Part shown: one piece after another, positions 53,955-62,421 of the stretch
Layout of the letters: the number at the start of each line of letters is the position of its first letter
How positions within the stretch are numbered: position 1 is the first letter of the stretch
Assembly: GCF_900108225.1 (NCBI RefSeq)
Contig: NZ_FNUZ01000002.1
Coordinates: forward strand, 126,501 to 190,500
Length of the DNA stretch: 64,000 nt
Source of the DNA: Thalassococcus halodurans
GTDB lineage: Bacteria; Pseudomonadota; Alphaproteobacteria; Rhodobacterales; Rhodobacteraceae
Direction: 5' to 3'
The notes under the pieces: generated by a model
Told to the model about the DNA's origin: nothing
Database searches by the model: none
Seen by the model: the letters and a program-made list of their open reading frames with translations, nothing else
Translations under genes and position numbers: made by a program

Positions 53955-55721
53955 ATGAGCGACGCACACCCTGATCAGAACAGCTCCAAACGCACAGGCC
54001 CGCTAAGCTGGCGTGTGCGCATGGCTTTGGCCTTTCTGTTCCTGATCGCTGTGGGCACGGTCTGGGTGACAAACCGCCTGCTGACAGATCGCTTTACCGA
54101 GACAACCCAGAACCGCGCGGAACTGCGACTGGCGCTTTATAGCGGCAACCTGCTGTCCGAGCTGCGCCGCAATGCCATTGTGCCCCAGCTTCTGGCCCGT
54201 GACCCGTCCTTGATCGGGGCGTTAACCAGCAACGATTATTCGCAAAGCTCTCAGCGGCTGATCTCGTACGTGGATGAAATCGGCGCGGCGTCCTTGATGC
54301 TTTTGGATAAAGACGGTCGCACCGTTGCCGCGACCGACAGGAACAAGTTGGGCGAAAATCATCGCAATGCTGCATACTTTGTAGAAGCGATCCGCTCAAA
54401 CGCGACAGTCTTTACGTCGCTCGAGCGCGAGTTCGGCGGCTTCGGCTTTAGCTATTCCCGCCGGATCGAAGACCAGGGTGCCATCATCGGCGTTATTGTG
54501 GTCGAGGTTGATCTGGCCAAGTTCGAACGCGCATGGGCGGGTATCTCGGATGCGGTGATGGTTACCAGTTCCGAAGGCCGGATCATTCTAGCGACCGAGC
54601 CGCGCTGGCGGGGCAAAAGTGTGGAAGAAGCGCTGCAACAGAACCCTGCGGGCAGCGCCATCGAACGGGCCATTCAAGCCACCACCGATTGGACGACCCT
54701 GTCTGCCGATGCCTATGTGATGGGCGAGGCGGTGATGCGCGTCGATGGCCGCATCCCGTTCCGTGGCTGGTCGATGATCAACTTCACCACCTATGCCAGT
54801 GTGCGCGAACGTGTGAATGCGGTTCTAGCGTTGGAAATCATGGCCTTCGCGCTGTTGGCGGCTTTGGCGTTTTACGCGCTGTCGCGCAAAACGGCATTGC
54901 GTATGGCTCTGTTCCAGCGTGAATCTGCGGAACTGCGCGCCCTGAACGCGCGTTTGCGTCGCGAGATTGCGGAACGTGAGCGTGTGCAGGAAACATTGGC
55001 TGTGGCGGAACAGACCCTTGAGCAGAGTTCGAAACTGGCGGCCTTGGGTGAAATGTCGGCAGCGGTCAGTCACGAATTGAACCAGCCACTGGCCGCGATG
55101 AAAACCTATCTTGCGGGTGCGCGCCTACTGTTGCGCCGAAACCGTCCTGACGAGGCGCTGACGGCCTTCCACCGCATTGATGATCTGATCGAACGTATGG
55201 GCGCGATCACCAAGCAGCTGAAGTCTTATGCCCGCAAAGGTCAGACCAGCCTGTCGCCCGTGGACATGAGCGAAGCTGTGGCATCGGCGCTAAGTATGAT
55301 GGAGCCGCAGTTGAAAGCGCGTCATGTACGCATCAGCCGCAATATGCCGGACCACCCTGTGCGTGTGATGGGCGACCGGATGCGCATTGAACAGGTTCTG
55401 ATCAACATGCTGCGCAACGCGCTGGACGCGACCAAAACTGTGCGTTCGCCCGAGATCGAGATTTTGCTGGCCGAAGGCGACACGGTGACGCTTAGCGTGC
55501 GCGACAACGGGCACGGCATCGACGACCTCGATGCGCTGTTCGAACCCTTTTACACCACCAAGCAACCGGGCGAGGGAACGGGGCTTGGACTGGCAATTTC
55601 CTCAGGCATTGTCACCGATCTTGGTGGCCGCTTGATGGCCCGAAATGCAGAAGGTGGGGGCGCTGTTTTCGAAATGCAGCTGCCTGCGCTCAAAGAAGAA
55701 GAAACCACAGCGGCGGAGTAG
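53955..55721 (+). CDS. dctB: C4-dicarboxylate sensor histidine kinase DctB
   Basis: 588 residues. TM1 'MALAFLFLIAVGTVWVTNRLL' (~24-44), a large periplasmic double-Cache region (~45-290: 'NAIVPQLLARDPSLIGAL', 'YFVEAIRSNATVFTSLEREFGGFGFSYSRRIED', 'GIIVVEVDL'-like strand 'IGVIVVEVDLAKFE'), TM2 'VLALEIMAFALLAALAFYAL', a coiled coil ('ELRALNARLRREIAERERVQETLAVAEQTLEQSSKLA'), His in 'SAAVSHELNQPLAAMKTYLAG' and an HATPase ('VLINMLRNALDATKTV', 'GEGTGLGLAISSGIVTDLGG'). This is the DctB layout sensing succinate, fumarate or malate. dctD follows after 6 bases; no dctP/dctQ/dctM transporter genes are in the window. Confidence 0.88.
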   Translation: MSDAHPDQNSSKRTGPLSWRVRMALAFLFLIAVGTVWVTNRLLTDRFTETTQNRAELRLALYSGNLLSELRRNAIVPQLLARDPSLIGALTSNDYSQSSQRLISYVDEIGAASLMLLDKDGRTVAATDRNKLGENHRNAAYFVEAIRSNATVFTSLEREFGGFGFSYSRRIEDQGAIIGVIVVEVDLAKFERAWAGISDAVMVTSSEGRIILATEPRWRGKSVEEALQQNPAGSAIERAIQATTDWTTLSADAYVMGEAVMRVDGRIPFRGWSMINFTTYASVRERVNAVLALEIMAFALLAALAFYALSRKTALRMALFQRESAELRALNARLRREIAERERVQETLAVAEQTLEQSSKLAALGEMSAAVSHELNQPLAAMKTYLAGARLLLRRNRPDEALTAFHRIDDLIERMGAITKQLKSYARKGQTSLSPVDMSEAVASALSMMEPQLKARHVRISRNMPDHPVRVMGDRMRIEQVLINMLRNALDATKTVRSPEIEILLAEGDTVTLSVRDNGHGIDDLDALFEPFYTTKQPGEGTGLGLAISSGIVTDLGGRLMARNAEGGGAVFEMQLPALKEEETTAAE

Positions 55722-55727
55722 TGCGCG

Positions 55728-57062
55728 ATGGTAAAAGCAATGAAAATCGCAATCGTCGATGACGAAAAGGATATGCGGCAGTCGATCAGCCAGTGGCTGG
55801 CCCTGTCCGGATATGACACCGAAACCTTTGCCAGCGCCGAAGAGGCTTTGGGCACGCTTGGTCCCGATTATCCGGGCATCGTGATTTCCGACATCCGCAT
55901 GCCGGGGATGGACGGTATCCAGTTCCTGAAAAAACTGATGGGCGCGGATTCCAGCCTGCCGGTCATCATGATCACCGGTCACGGTGACGTTCCCATGGCG
56001 GTCGAGGCGATGCGGGTCGGTGCCTATGACTTCCTTGAAAAGCCTTTCAATCCCGACCGGATGTCTGAGCTTGCGCAGAAGGCGACCAATGCGCGGCGTC
56101 TGACGCTGGATAACCGGCAACTGCGCCGCGAACTGTCGGACGGCACGCAGATCATGCAAAAGCTGATCGGCCAGTCGCCCAAGATGGAACGCTTGCGCGA
56201 AGACATTCTGGATCTTGGCCATGCGGACGGTCACGTTCTGATCGACGGTGAAACGGGCACAGGCAAAACGCTGATCGCTCATGCTCTGCACGCGGTTGGC
56301 AGCCGCGCGGGCAAGAACTTTGTCCTGCTGCCTTGCGCCGCGATGGACGAGGCCGCGTTGATGAAGCGGCTGTTCGGCCCGATGGAACCCGAAGACACCC
56401 GTTTGCCCGCGATTGAAGAGGCGCGCGGGGGCACGCTGGTTCTGGAAGATATCGAAAGCCTGTCCGATGCGGCGCAGGCCCGTCTGCTGTCGGTGATCAA
56501 CGATCAGGGTACGCCGCCCGAAACGCGGATCGTGGCGATCTGTAACCTTCAGGACGAAGGTCAGACCTGTGAATCCGCGCTGCGGCCTGATCTGTTTTAT
56601 CGGCTGGCCGCGTTGCGCATCACCGTACCGCCGCTGCGTCAGCGGGGCGAGGATATCCTGACCCTGTTTGCACGCCTGTCCGAGCAGTACGCCGAAGACT
56701 ACGGCTGCGAACCGCCGCAGGTCAGCGCGCAAGAGGCCGCGCAACTGCTGCAGGCCCCATGGCCCGGCAACGTGCGTCAGTTGATCCATCTGGCCGAACG
56801 CGCGGTCCTGCAATCGCGCCGCGGATCTGGCACGATTTCTTCGCTGTTGATGAACGACCACGAAGACATGAAGCCGGTCATGACGACCGAGGGTAAACCG
56901 CTGAAAGAATACGTGGAAGCCTTCGAGCGCATGCTCATCGACAACACGATGCGCCGCCACAAAGGCTCGATCTCTGCGGTGATGGACGAACTCTGCCTGC
57001 CGCGCCGGACGTTGAACGAGAAGATGGCGAAGTATTCTCTTCAGCGCGCGGACTACCTGTAA
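55728..57062 (+). CDS. dctD: DctD-like NtrC-family response regulator lacking the GAFTGA motif
   Basis: 444 residues. A receiver domain with phospho-acceptor Asp55 ('VISDIRMPGMDG'), a AAA+ core with Walker A 'GETGTGKT' (174-181), a diverged Walker B 'GGTLVLEDIE' (~234-243) and sensor/arginine-finger region 'ALRPDLFYRLAALRITVPPLRQRGEDI', then a Fis-type HTH ('LIDNTMRRHKGSISAVMDELCLPRRTLNEKMAKY'). The loop that should carry GAFTGA and touch sigma-54 is missing: 'AAMDEAALMKRLFGP' runs straight into 'MEPEDTRLPAIEEARGG'. It therefore probably works without sigma-54, as NtrC does in Rhodobacter. Partner of the DctB kinase just upstream. Confidence 0.87.
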   Translation: MVKAMKIAIVDDEKDMRQSISQWLALSGYDTETFASAEEALGTLGPDYPGIVISDIRMPGMDGIQFLKKLMGADSSLPVIMITGHGDVPMAVEAMRVGAYDFLEKPFNPDRMSELAQKATNARRLTLDNRQLRRELSDGTQIMQKLIGQSPKMERLREDILDLGHADGHVLIDGETGTGKTLIAHALHAVGSRAGKNFVLLPCAAMDEAALMKRLFGPMEPEDTRLPAIEEARGGTLVLEDIESLSDAAQARLLSVINDQGTPPETRIVAICNLQDEGQTCESALRPDLFYRLAALRITVPPLRQRGEDILTLFARLSEQYAEDYGCEPPQVSAQEAAQLLQAPWPGNVRQLIHLAERAVLQSRRGSGTISSLLMNDHEDMKPVMTTEGKPLKEYVEAFERMLIDNTMRRHKGSISAVMDELCLPRRTLNEKMAKYSLQRADYL

Positions 57063-57120
57063 AAGAGAGGCGAGTTGCCCCTCTGCGCTTTCCAGTAAAT
57101 GGTGGGTGTGAAACCCTTGA

Positions 57121-57153
57121 AGGGCTCGAAGTACCATGGCTGCTTCGAGCCCT
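57121..57153 (+). terminator. Hairpin downstream of dctD
   Basis: A perfect 11-bp stem AGGGCTCGAAG / CTTCGAGCCCT with an 11-base loop lies 58 bases after the dctD stop. There is no T run, so termination efficiency is uncertain. Confidence 0.45.
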
Positions 57154-57253
57154 AAATGTTGAATGTTGCGCGATCCTCGGATGGCCGCTTCATTCCTAAA
57201 CAACGTAACTTCGTTTCTTGCAGAAAGTTGATGGGATGGTGCAAGGTTCGGCA

Positions 57254-57733
57254 ATGAAACGTCAAAAGAAACCACTTTATCGATCCGTAAATACTAAAAC
57301 CCGCGGCGTTCGACATGGCTCGGGAGCGAAGTCGAAATGGGAGAGAAATACGAAGGTTTCTGAGAACAACAAATCGATGAAGCAATCGATGCATTCAGGG
57401 CAAAGGCATGGCTTTGACTATACTCCGCTCTTCAAGTTTTTGCTTTCCAGAGTTGGCGATGATTGGGCCGAAGTTCATAGCGAGGCTGTAGCAAGACTGG
57501 ATCGTGAAGAGCCAATAACCTGGATGGTCGCCGCTAGCTATTCGGAAGGCAGTCCTTTCTTCCGAGCAGGCGAGAGCTCCTATTTTAGCGGGCTCTATGT
57601 GGATGAAGACAACGTTTTGGCTGTCGTTGATCCGGGGCTTACAGCAGATACAATGGAGCCTTTTTGTGCGTGCTGCACCCACACGTTAAACGGAATACGC
57701 CTTACAACACCTTACTCAGATAAGACCAACTGA
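57254..57733 (+). CDS. Conserved-type hypothetical protein with Cys-rich end
   Basis: 159 residues from ATG 57254 (AAGG nine bases ahead). The N-terminal 50 residues are very basic ('MKRQKKPLYRSVNTKTRGVR'). The middle is globular ('DYTPLFKFLLSRVGDDWAEVHSEAVARLDREEPITWMVA', 'GESSYFSGLYVDEDNVLAVVDPGL'). The C-terminus has Cys138-x-Cys140-Cys141-x-His143 in 'EPFCACCTHTLNG', a possible zinc site. I recall similar uncharacterised proteins in other proteobacteria but know no function. The gene and its flanks are AT-richer than the rest of the window. Confidence 0.6.
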   Translation: MKRQKKPLYRSVNTKTRGVRHGSGAKSKWERNTKVSENNKSMKQSMHSGQRHGFDYTPLFKFLLSRVGDDWAEVHSEAVARLDREEPITWMVAASYSEGSPFFRAGESSYFSGLYVDEDNVLAVVDPGLTADTMEPFCACCTHTLNGIRLTTPYSDKTN

Positions 57734-57867
57734 GATATTTTCGGAAATAAGTTCCGGAAGATTTCTTCGGGAGTTGCTGTTCCACATTTCGTCGCGTCGA
57801 CAACGCGGTAGGGCAGCCCTTTGCACTAACTATCGCTACGACTTGGAAACCGACCGCCCTTAATTTT

Positions 57868-58329
57868 TTATGCCGATTTCCGGTAGGCCATAATCCAGAT
57901 CGCCATCAGGCCAAAGGAAATGACCGCGTTCCAGCTGGCCATGGATAGACCCATGAACTGCCACGCGATTTCATCGCAACGGATCAGCGGCGCGCCCATG
58001 ATCTGGTTCAACAGATCATCTGTGGACAGGCCCTCGATAGAGCCGGATGTGCAGGTAGTCGGACCTTCCCACCAGCCTTTTTCAACGCCTGTGTGATAGA
58101 TGCCGACCGCGCCCGTCGCAAAGGCGGCAACGGCGCCCAAAGCGATCAGGATACGTGCGCCGATAAAGGCGAATAGGGCGCCAATCGCGATAGCTGCAAT
58201 ATGCGGATAACGCTGCCAGTAGCACAGTTTGCAGGGCGGCAGTTCGCCAATGTACTGAAAGCCCAAAGCGCCCATCATCAGCGCGGCAGATCCTGCGGCA
58301 GCCAGTAGAACCAGTTGTTTTTGTGTCAT
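57868..58329 (-). CDS. dsbB: Disulfide bond formation protein B
   Basis: A 153-residue inner-membrane protein with four helices that passes electrons from DsbA to quinone. Both redox pairs are present: Cys33-Lys-Leu-Cys36 ('LPPCKLCYWQRYPH') and Cys93/Cys118 in the second periplasmic loop ('EGPTTCTSGSIEGL', 'APLIRCDEIAW'). The quinone-site Arg is likely the one in 'CYWQRYPH'. It overlaps the yqaA-like gene upstream by 4 bases. The DsbA-like proteins at 20.2-21.5 kb are possible partners. Confidence 0.92.
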   Translation of the reverse strand: MTQKQLVLLAAAGSAALMMGALGFQYIGELPPCKLCYWQRYPHIAAIAIGALFAFIGARILIALGAVAAFATGAVGIYHTGVEKGWWEGPTTCTSGSIEGLSTDDLLNQIMGAPLIRCDEIAWQFMGLSMASWNAVISFGLMAIWIMAYRKSA

Positions 58330-58904
58330 AGAACTCTCAACACCATAAAGCCGCCGATCAGGACGATCAGGAAAGCGGCAAAGACCAGACCCAGTCGTTT
58401 TTCCACGAACTCGCGGATGGGCGGGCCATATGCCTTAAGCAAGGCCGCGACGATGAAAAACCGTAGGCTTCTTGCGACGATGGACGACAACAGGAAGGGG
58501 ATCAACGGGAAGGAGGCCCAGCCTGACATGATCGTGATAACCTTGAACGGGAAGGGGGTCATGCCCGCGATCAGTACCGCCCAAACGCCCCATTCGCTGA
58601 ACGTGGTATTGAAGGCGTCCATCTTTTCGGCTTTGCCCATAGCCTCAAGCACCGGCTGGCCGACCTGTTCGAAAAAGAAGTGGCCGATGCCGTAGCCCAA
58701 AAGCGCACCAGCAACCGAAGCGGCAGTACAAACGCCCGCAATCAGCCAAGCCCGATGCGGCGCGGCCAGAATCATCGGGATCATCATCACATCCGGCGGG
58801 ATCGGAAAGACCGAGCTTTCGGCGAATGACACGATTGCCAGGATCCACAACGCCGAGGGATGTTCGGCAGCGGCCAGCATTCTATTATAAAGGCGTCTCA
58901 GCAT
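58326..58904 (-). CDS. YqaA-family (DedA-like) membrane protein
   Basis: The 192-residue product has several hydrophobic segments and the family core 'SFAESSVFPIPPDVMMIPMILAAPHRAWLIAGVCTAASVAGALLGYGIGHFFFEQVG', plus 'AGMTPFPFKVITIMSGWASFPLIPFLLSSIVARSLRFFIVAALLKAYG'. This is the VTT/SNARE-associated fold of YqaA, related to DedA proteins, which act in lipid carrier transport and membrane homeostasis. It is co-translated with dsbB through an ATGA overlap. Confidence 0.85.
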   Translation of the reverse strand: MLRRLYNRMLAAAEHPSALWILAIVSFAESSVFPIPPDVMMIPMILAAPHRAWLIAGVCTAASVAGALLGYGIGHFFFEQVGQPVLEAMGKAEKMDAFNTTFSEWGVWAVLIAGMTPFPFKVITIMSGWASFPLIPFLLSSIVARSLRFFIVAALLKAYGPPIREFVEKRLGLVFAAFLIVLIGGFMVLRVL

Positions 58905-59015
58905 CGGTTTCCTCGCAACCTACAGGGCGGGTTGATCACGACGGGACATTAGCGTCAAGAACCTGCATCTTTACCTCTGGACGATGTTGTTTCGGAGTTG
59001 TAGAGAGTTCGCCGT

Positions 59016-59101
59016 GCCCAAGTGGCGGAATGGTAGACGCAGGGGATTCAAAATCCCCCGACTTAACGGTCTTGTCGGTTCGAGTCCGACCTTGGGTACC
59101 A
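59016..59101 (+). tRNA. tRNA-Leu (anticodon CAA)
   Basis: Acceptor arms GCCCAAG (59016-59022) and CTTGGGT (59091-59097, one G-T pair), D-arm 'GGCGGAATGGTAGACGC', anticodon stem GGGGA/TCCCC with loop TTCAAAA (CAA at 59049-59051), a long class II variable arm, T-arm GTCGG-TTCGAGT-CCGAC, and an encoded CCA (59099-59101). It reads UUG codons. Confidence 0.97.
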
Positions 59102-59411
59102 CTTTCCGCAAAAATCAGAACGCTTATTGATTGCAGCCTTCCGCATGGTGGCCGCTTAAACAGGTTCATTTTTCACGAATTTTCAACAATCGCTCGCCTA
59201 TCACTGAAATTGGCTTCGATCTTGCAGGGAATTGCTTCTGCAGGGACCGGTCATTTTCGGCCTGCCGCTGCGCAGATCGGGTTAGGGCGATCGCTTGTTA
59301 TGGGTGGATTTCTGGGGCTGTCACGGTGCGCCCCATAGGCCGCCACCGCGGGTGCATCGCTTCCAACTGAAAACGGGCGCAGGGCGCGTCCTTGTGACAG
59401 GGGGGAATTTT
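59102..59411. other. 310-base region after tRNA-Leu with no recognised gene
   Basis: No coding frame with similarity is seen. There is no hairpin plus T run directly after the tRNA. The last 20 bases hold the Shine-Dalgarno (AGGGGGGAA) of the glycosidase-like gene. Confidence 0.5.
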
Positions 59412-61733
59412 ATGGGCACGGCATCCGGTGTATTTGCAACCACCACAGGTGAACCCGGCTTGGGATATGGTCTAAACGGTATTTCCGATTGGACGACCCA
59501 ACAGCCATTTCTGGACGTCATGAAAACCGCGCGGCCATGGACAGGCCACGAAGACGGCCAGTGGGGCGCCATGAGCTATGAGGATATGCAGGCGCTCGGG
59601 CTGTTGGATGTGAACGGATACCTGACGGCCATGCCCGACGGCATTACCCGCGTTGAAACCTTTGTGCTGACCGAAATCACCGAAGAGGCAACATATACAG
59701 CCGGCCGCTATCGCCTGACTTATGATGGCGAGGGCGAAGTGCAGGTGTTTGGCGGGACCAACGTCGTCGCACAGGACGGTGAAATCTGGTTCGATTACAC
59801 GCCATCGTCCGAAGGGTTGGTCGCCATTTCCATCAGTTCGACCGATCCGAACGGAACAGGCGATTATCTGCGCGATTTTTCCTTGGTGAAGGAAGAACAT
59901 ATCGACGCGTATGACGCCGGCCAAATGTTCAATCCCTTGTTCATCGCGAACATCGAAAATGCCCATGCGCTCCGGTTCATGGACTGGATGGACACCAATA
60001 ATTCGGACCTGACTGAATGGGCAGACAGACCGGACGTGGGTGATTTCACCTATGCCAACGGTGTTCCCGTCGAGGTGATGGTGGCCTTGGCCAATGAAAC
60101 GGGCACCGAGCCGTGGTTCAACATTCCGCACAATGCCGATGACGATTACATCCGTGAATTCGCAAGCTATGTGGCAGAAAACCTCGATCCGGATTTGCGC
60201 GCGCATTACGAATTCTCGAACGAGGTCTGGAACTTCATGTTCGATCAGGCGCGGGACTCGGCGCTTGATGCGCAAGAGCGCTTTGGCACCGATCTGGGCG
60301 ATGGCTGGATGCAGGAATATGGGGCCCGTTCAGCAGAGATGGCAAGCATTCTGGATGAGGTCTATGCAGGGCGCGATGGGGACTATGTCAAAGTCATCGC
60401 AACGCACACTGCATGGCCCGGGCTGGAACAATCTGCTCTAGAGGCACCGGCCTATCAGGCACTGTCGGTGGATAACGTCGCGCCTTACACGTTGTTCGAT
60501 ACCTATGCCGTGACCGGATATTTTGGCGGGACCTTGGGGGGATCCAAAGCAGAAGATGTTCTGGACTGGATCGCGGAAAGCCGCGCTTTGGCCGAGCAAG
60601 ACGCAGATGCCTTGGGCCTGACAGGGCAGGCGCGGGCAGACTACATCGCATCCCATCAGTTCGACCATGCCACTGATCTGGCCCTTCAGGAATTGCGGGA
60701 TGGCTCGGTGACGGGTGATCCTGAGGGCAGCCTACAAGAACTGGATGCTTTGTTCGCCTACCATAGTCAGGTCGCAGACAGTTACGGTCTGGATATGGTG
60801 ATATACGAAGGTGGCACGCACATCGTGGGCCTTGGGGAATACACCTCCAATCAGGACCTGACCGCCTTCTTCGTCCATCTCAACTACTCCGAAGAAATGG
60901 GTCTTCTTTACGAAGAGCTGCTGGATTCTTGGGTGGAAAACGGTGGGACGCTGTTCAACGCGTTCGTAGACGTGGCGCGACCCTCGCAATTCGGAAGCTG
61001 GGGCACATTGCGCCACCTAGAGGACAGCACGCCAAGAGATGACGTTCTGGACACTTTCCAAGACACATATCCCCGTCTGGATCTGGTGGGTGAGCAGCCC
61101 GATGATCCGGTGGTTGATGACTTGGATCCTGTTGATCCTGTCCAGGACCCTTTGCCAGAACCAGAACCGGACCCCGAGCCTACGCCGGATCCTGAACCAA
61201 CGCCCGACCCTGATCCGGTAACCGATCCTGAGCCCGAAACTCCGCCGGAGGAACCTGAAGAAGAGGTGCCGAATGTGCGCGGCATATTTCATGGCAGTGG
61301 CGTTGGGCTGTGGCGTGACAGGCTGCTTGGCCTGTTGTCCTCGGATGAAGGCAATCAGACATCGAACCGGACGACTAGTGATCAGGCCGAGAGCAGCGCG
61401 GATGAAGAAACGCCGACCGTAGAAGCGACGTCCTCTGGCAGCGGCGGCTTTCTAAGTCTTAGGTTCTTGAGTGGCGGGGCGTCGCGCCCCCGCGTGCGCG
61501 AGGTTGAACAAGAGCCGGAAGCGGCGCAAGAAACCAAAACTACGTCGCCGCAGAATGCCGAACAAGAGCAAGCCACAGCCTTTCCCAGAAGCGGGATTTT
61601 CAGCCACTTGATGTTCAAAGGCACTGGCGCGGCAAGTTTTGATACAACTGCCGACGAGGACGAGCAGGACGCTGATGACCAGCAGTCTGCAAGAAGTTCC
61701 AAGCTGGAATTCGAGGTCTTCAGCTTTTTCTAG
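59412..61733 (+). CDS. Glycoside-hydrolase-like extracellular protein without Sec signal
   Basis: 773 residues from ATG 59412. The N-terminus 'GLGYGLNGISDWTTQQPFLDVMKTARPW' and a barrel-like body follow; Asn270-Glu271 in 'AHYEFSNEVWNFMFDQ' fits the acid/base Glu after Asn of clan GH-A, and Glu466 in 'MVIYEGGTHIVG' fits the nucleophile. A Pro/Asp/Glu linker ('PEPEPDPEPTPDPEPTPDP', ~570-620) leads to a polar 190-residue tail ending 'KLEFEVFSFF'. There is no signal peptide; a hydrophobic C-terminus after acidic residues suggests type I secretion. It may cut or bind a surface polysaccharide. The large adhesin next door fits a biofilm or attachment locus. Substrate unknown. Confidence 0.65.
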   Translation: MGTASGVFATTTGEPGLGYGLNGISDWTTQQPFLDVMKTARPWTGHEDGQWGAMSYEDMQALGLLDVNGYLTAMPDGITRVETFVLTEITEEATYTAGRYRLTYDGEGEVQVFGGTNVVAQDGEIWFDYTPSSEGLVAISISSTDPNGTGDYLRDFSLVKEEHIDAYDAGQMFNPLFIANIENAHALRFMDWMDTNNSDLTEWADRPDVGDFTYANGVPVEVMVALANETGTEPWFNIPHNADDDYIREFASYVAENLDPDLRAHYEFSNEVWNFMFDQARDSALDAQERFGTDLGDGWMQEYGARSAEMASILDEVYAGRDGDYVKVIATHTAWPGLEQSALEAPAYQALSVDNVAPYTLFDTYAVTGYFGGTLGGSKAEDVLDWIAESRALAEQDADALGLTGQARADYIASHQFDHATDLALQELRDGSVTGDPEGSLQELDALFAYHSQVADSYGLDMVIYEGGTHIVGLGEYTSNQDLTAFFVHLNYSEEMGLLYEELLDSWVENGGTLFNAFVDVARPSQFGSWGTLRHLEDSTPRDDVLDTFQDTYPRLDLVGEQPDDPVVDDLDPVDPVQDPLPEPEPDPEPTPDPEPTPDPDPVTDPEPETPPEEPEEEVPNVRGIFHGSGVGLWRDRLLGLLSSDEGNQTSNRTTSDQAESSADEETPTVEATSSGSGGFLSLRFLSGGASRPRVREVEQEPEAAQETKTTSPQNAEQEQATAFPRSGIFSHLMFKGTGAASFDTTADEDEQDADDQQSARSSKLEFEVFSFF

Positions 61734-61801
61734 GGCGGCAAAGCAACGTGTTTTCGGGGCGGTATCTTTGGTTAGTTGCCGCCCCAAAAGACGACTTTTT
61801 T
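61733..61801 (+). terminator. Terminator of the glycosidase-like gene
   Basis: GGGCGGCAA (61733-61741) pairs with TTGCCGCCC (61776-61784) across a 34-base loop, and TTTTTT follows at 61796-61801. The stem starts at the last base of the stop codon. Confidence 0.55.
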
Positions 61802-62421
61802 GCGTCATATTTCGTCGAATCTAGGTTTTGATTCGGGTTCATACCTAAGATGTTGTGACCAATTTTTCGAAAATCTGCAGATTACTCATCATTTGTGAAC
61901 AAACTCTGAACGCTGTTTTTAGCGCTCTCTCGAAAATGTGACGCGCAGCGCCACATTTATACTGTTTCCTAATGCTGAACAAAAAGCCGCTCAATTCTAT
62001 CTGCGCGGGAAAAAACCACTCGAAACCGCATAATTTACAAACAATCGTTGAATGAATTTCGATACCTCGGACGACAATGCGCGTCTAAGTTATCTTTAGA
62101 TACTAATCTTTGACACCTTTGAGACAAATTTCCCCTTTGTGTCACGCGCGCTGACACTTAAGAAGAAGTCACGCCCAACTGGGGGGCGAAGACTGCTGGC
62201 CACGGGGGCGGCCTTTTATTTCGGATGTCATCCTTTGGATGCGAAGTGTCTGTGGAACGGAATGCCGTTTTCCGCCGCCGGATTTGTGTGCCCTGAACTA
62301 GGCGCCAGCCGAACCACTCCGCGAAAAGTTTGACGAGTAAAGGTCGCGATCTTGGGGACAGGGTCCGGTGTTGGAAGTGGTCTGGGCGTGCCTGGATTGA
62401 TGAGTTGAAGGATCGGTAACG
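61802..62421. other. AT-rich intergenic region upstream of the adhesin gene
   Basis: About 620 bases with no convincing coding frame and the lowest GC of the window. A 64-codon frame from 62139 has no family features and is not accepted. The size and composition suggest a long regulatory leader for the adhesin, but no specific operator is recognised. A Shine-Dalgarno (AAGGA) lies ten bases before the adhesin start. Confidence 0.45.

Noticed and set aside
55602-57275. 557-codon open frame on the minus strand opposite dctD
   Set aside because: It is the mirror frame of a high-GC coding gene. The plus strand encodes a complete response regulator with recognisable motifs, while the antisense product is Arg/His/Gln-rich without any family pattern.
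62139-62333. 64-codon frame in the gap before the adhesin
   Set aside because: It lacks a convincing ribosome-binding site, and its basic, Cys/Trp-containing composition has no family features.
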